Assembly: GCA_946479015.1 (NCBI GenBank)
Contig: CAMLEQ010000241.1
Span: forward strand, 1-6,120
Direction: 5' to 3'
Source of the DNA: an uncultured Gemmatimonadota bacterium
Lineage (GTDB): Bacteria > Gemmatimonadota > Gemmatimonadetes > Gemmatimonadales > Gemmatimonadaceae
DNA length: 6,120 nucleotides
In this document: positions 6,053 to 6,120 of the stretch, in pieces
How the letters are laid out: every line of letters starts with the position of its first letter
How positions within the stretch are numbered: the stretch's first letter is position 1
Position numbers and translations under genes: made by a program
The notes under the pieces: generated by a model
Database searches by the model: none
Seen by the model: only the letters and a program-made list of their open reading frames with translations
Told to the model about the DNA's origin: nothing

Positions 6053-6120
6053 GCAAGCCCGGACACAAGAGAACATAGATAACCGCGCCCCCACCCCCCC
6101 AAACCCCAGCGGTAGATGTG

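Larger units (their letters stand above)
5839..6120. other. Non-coding leader / intergenic region upstream of the ligase-like gene
   Basis: I see no convincing gene here. It holds the ligase ribosome binding site near 5847, repeat copy C at 5975-6004 and the GC hairpin at 6026-6052. The only AT-leaning patch is at about 6071-6082 (minus strand GTTATCTATGTTC). It could serve as a weak -10 element with TTGGGG about 18 bases before it, but the match is poor and it lies upstream of the hairpin. A C-rich run is at 6087-6099. A promoter for the minus-strand gene string is expected in or just beyond this region, but I cannot place it. Confidence 0.5.

Noticed and set aside
5839..6102. Extension of the ligase-like protein to an ATG at 6102 (88 extra residues)
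   Set aside because: The extra residues are low-complexity Pro/Ala/Ser/Arg, run through the repeat and the GC hairpin, and add no recognisable domain. ATG 5838 has a better placed ribosome binding site and gives a typical length.
6071..6110. Sigma-70-type promoter (TTGGGG then TATGTT on the minus strand)
   Set aside because: Only half of the consensus bases match, the -35 lies in a G-run, and the site is upstream of a strong hairpin. It is noted in the region entry but not called as a promoter.
1..6120. A new multi-gene system (defence, secretion or mobile element)
   Set aside because: All five genes fall into known glycosyltransferase or O-antigen ligase-like families, and no transposase, nuclease, toxin or regulatory gene is visible.

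Overview
The window is very GC-rich (by eye above 70%) and densely coding. It uses GTG starts and 4-base GTGA stop/start overlaps, and it carries short G/C-only repeats both between and inside genes. No phylogenetic marker is present. By general style I would guess a high-GC soil-type bacterium such as Gemmatimonadota; Myxococcota or another high-GC phylum cannot be excluded.

Layout: the content is part of a surface-polysaccharide (exopolysaccharide or O-antigen) biosynthesis locus made of two convergent gene strings. The plus-strand string enters from the left edge with the C-terminal two thirds of a GT4-type glycosyltransferase (1-758). It continues through a GTGA overlap into a complete GT2-type glycosyltransferase (755-1825). 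The minus-strand string is read right to left. It begins with an O-antigen ligase/polymerase-like membrane protein with a Wzy_C-type domain (5838-4360), followed by a GT4 glycosyltransferase (about 4331-2979) and a second GT4 glycosyltransferase (2982-1801). The two strings meet tail to tail with a 25-base overlap of coding ends and no terminator between them. The region right of the ligase start (5839-6120) is non-coding leader or intergenic DNA with one repeat copy and one strong GC hairpin.

How the genes work together (inference from families): the cytoplasmic transferases would add sugars to a lipid-linked repeat unit or to acceptor glycans. The polytopic ligase/polymerase would join or transfer finished glycans on the outer side of the inner membrane. 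Acceptors and sugars cannot be read from the sequence.

The most unusual feature is at the junction of the two minus-strand GT4 genes. Two copies of a roughly 41-48 base G/C-rich repeat lie in opposite orientation on either side of the stop/start overlap, with a 4 x 12-base tandem repeat between them. All of it is in frame, so one gene gains a Gly/Arg/Ser/Asp-rich tail and the next a Pro/Arg/Ala-rich N-terminal linker. I see no evidence of a defence system, CRISPR array, insertion sequence, tRNA or rRNA. Apart from the repeat invasion and one puzzling gene start (4277-4363), this is an ordinary polysaccharide locus.
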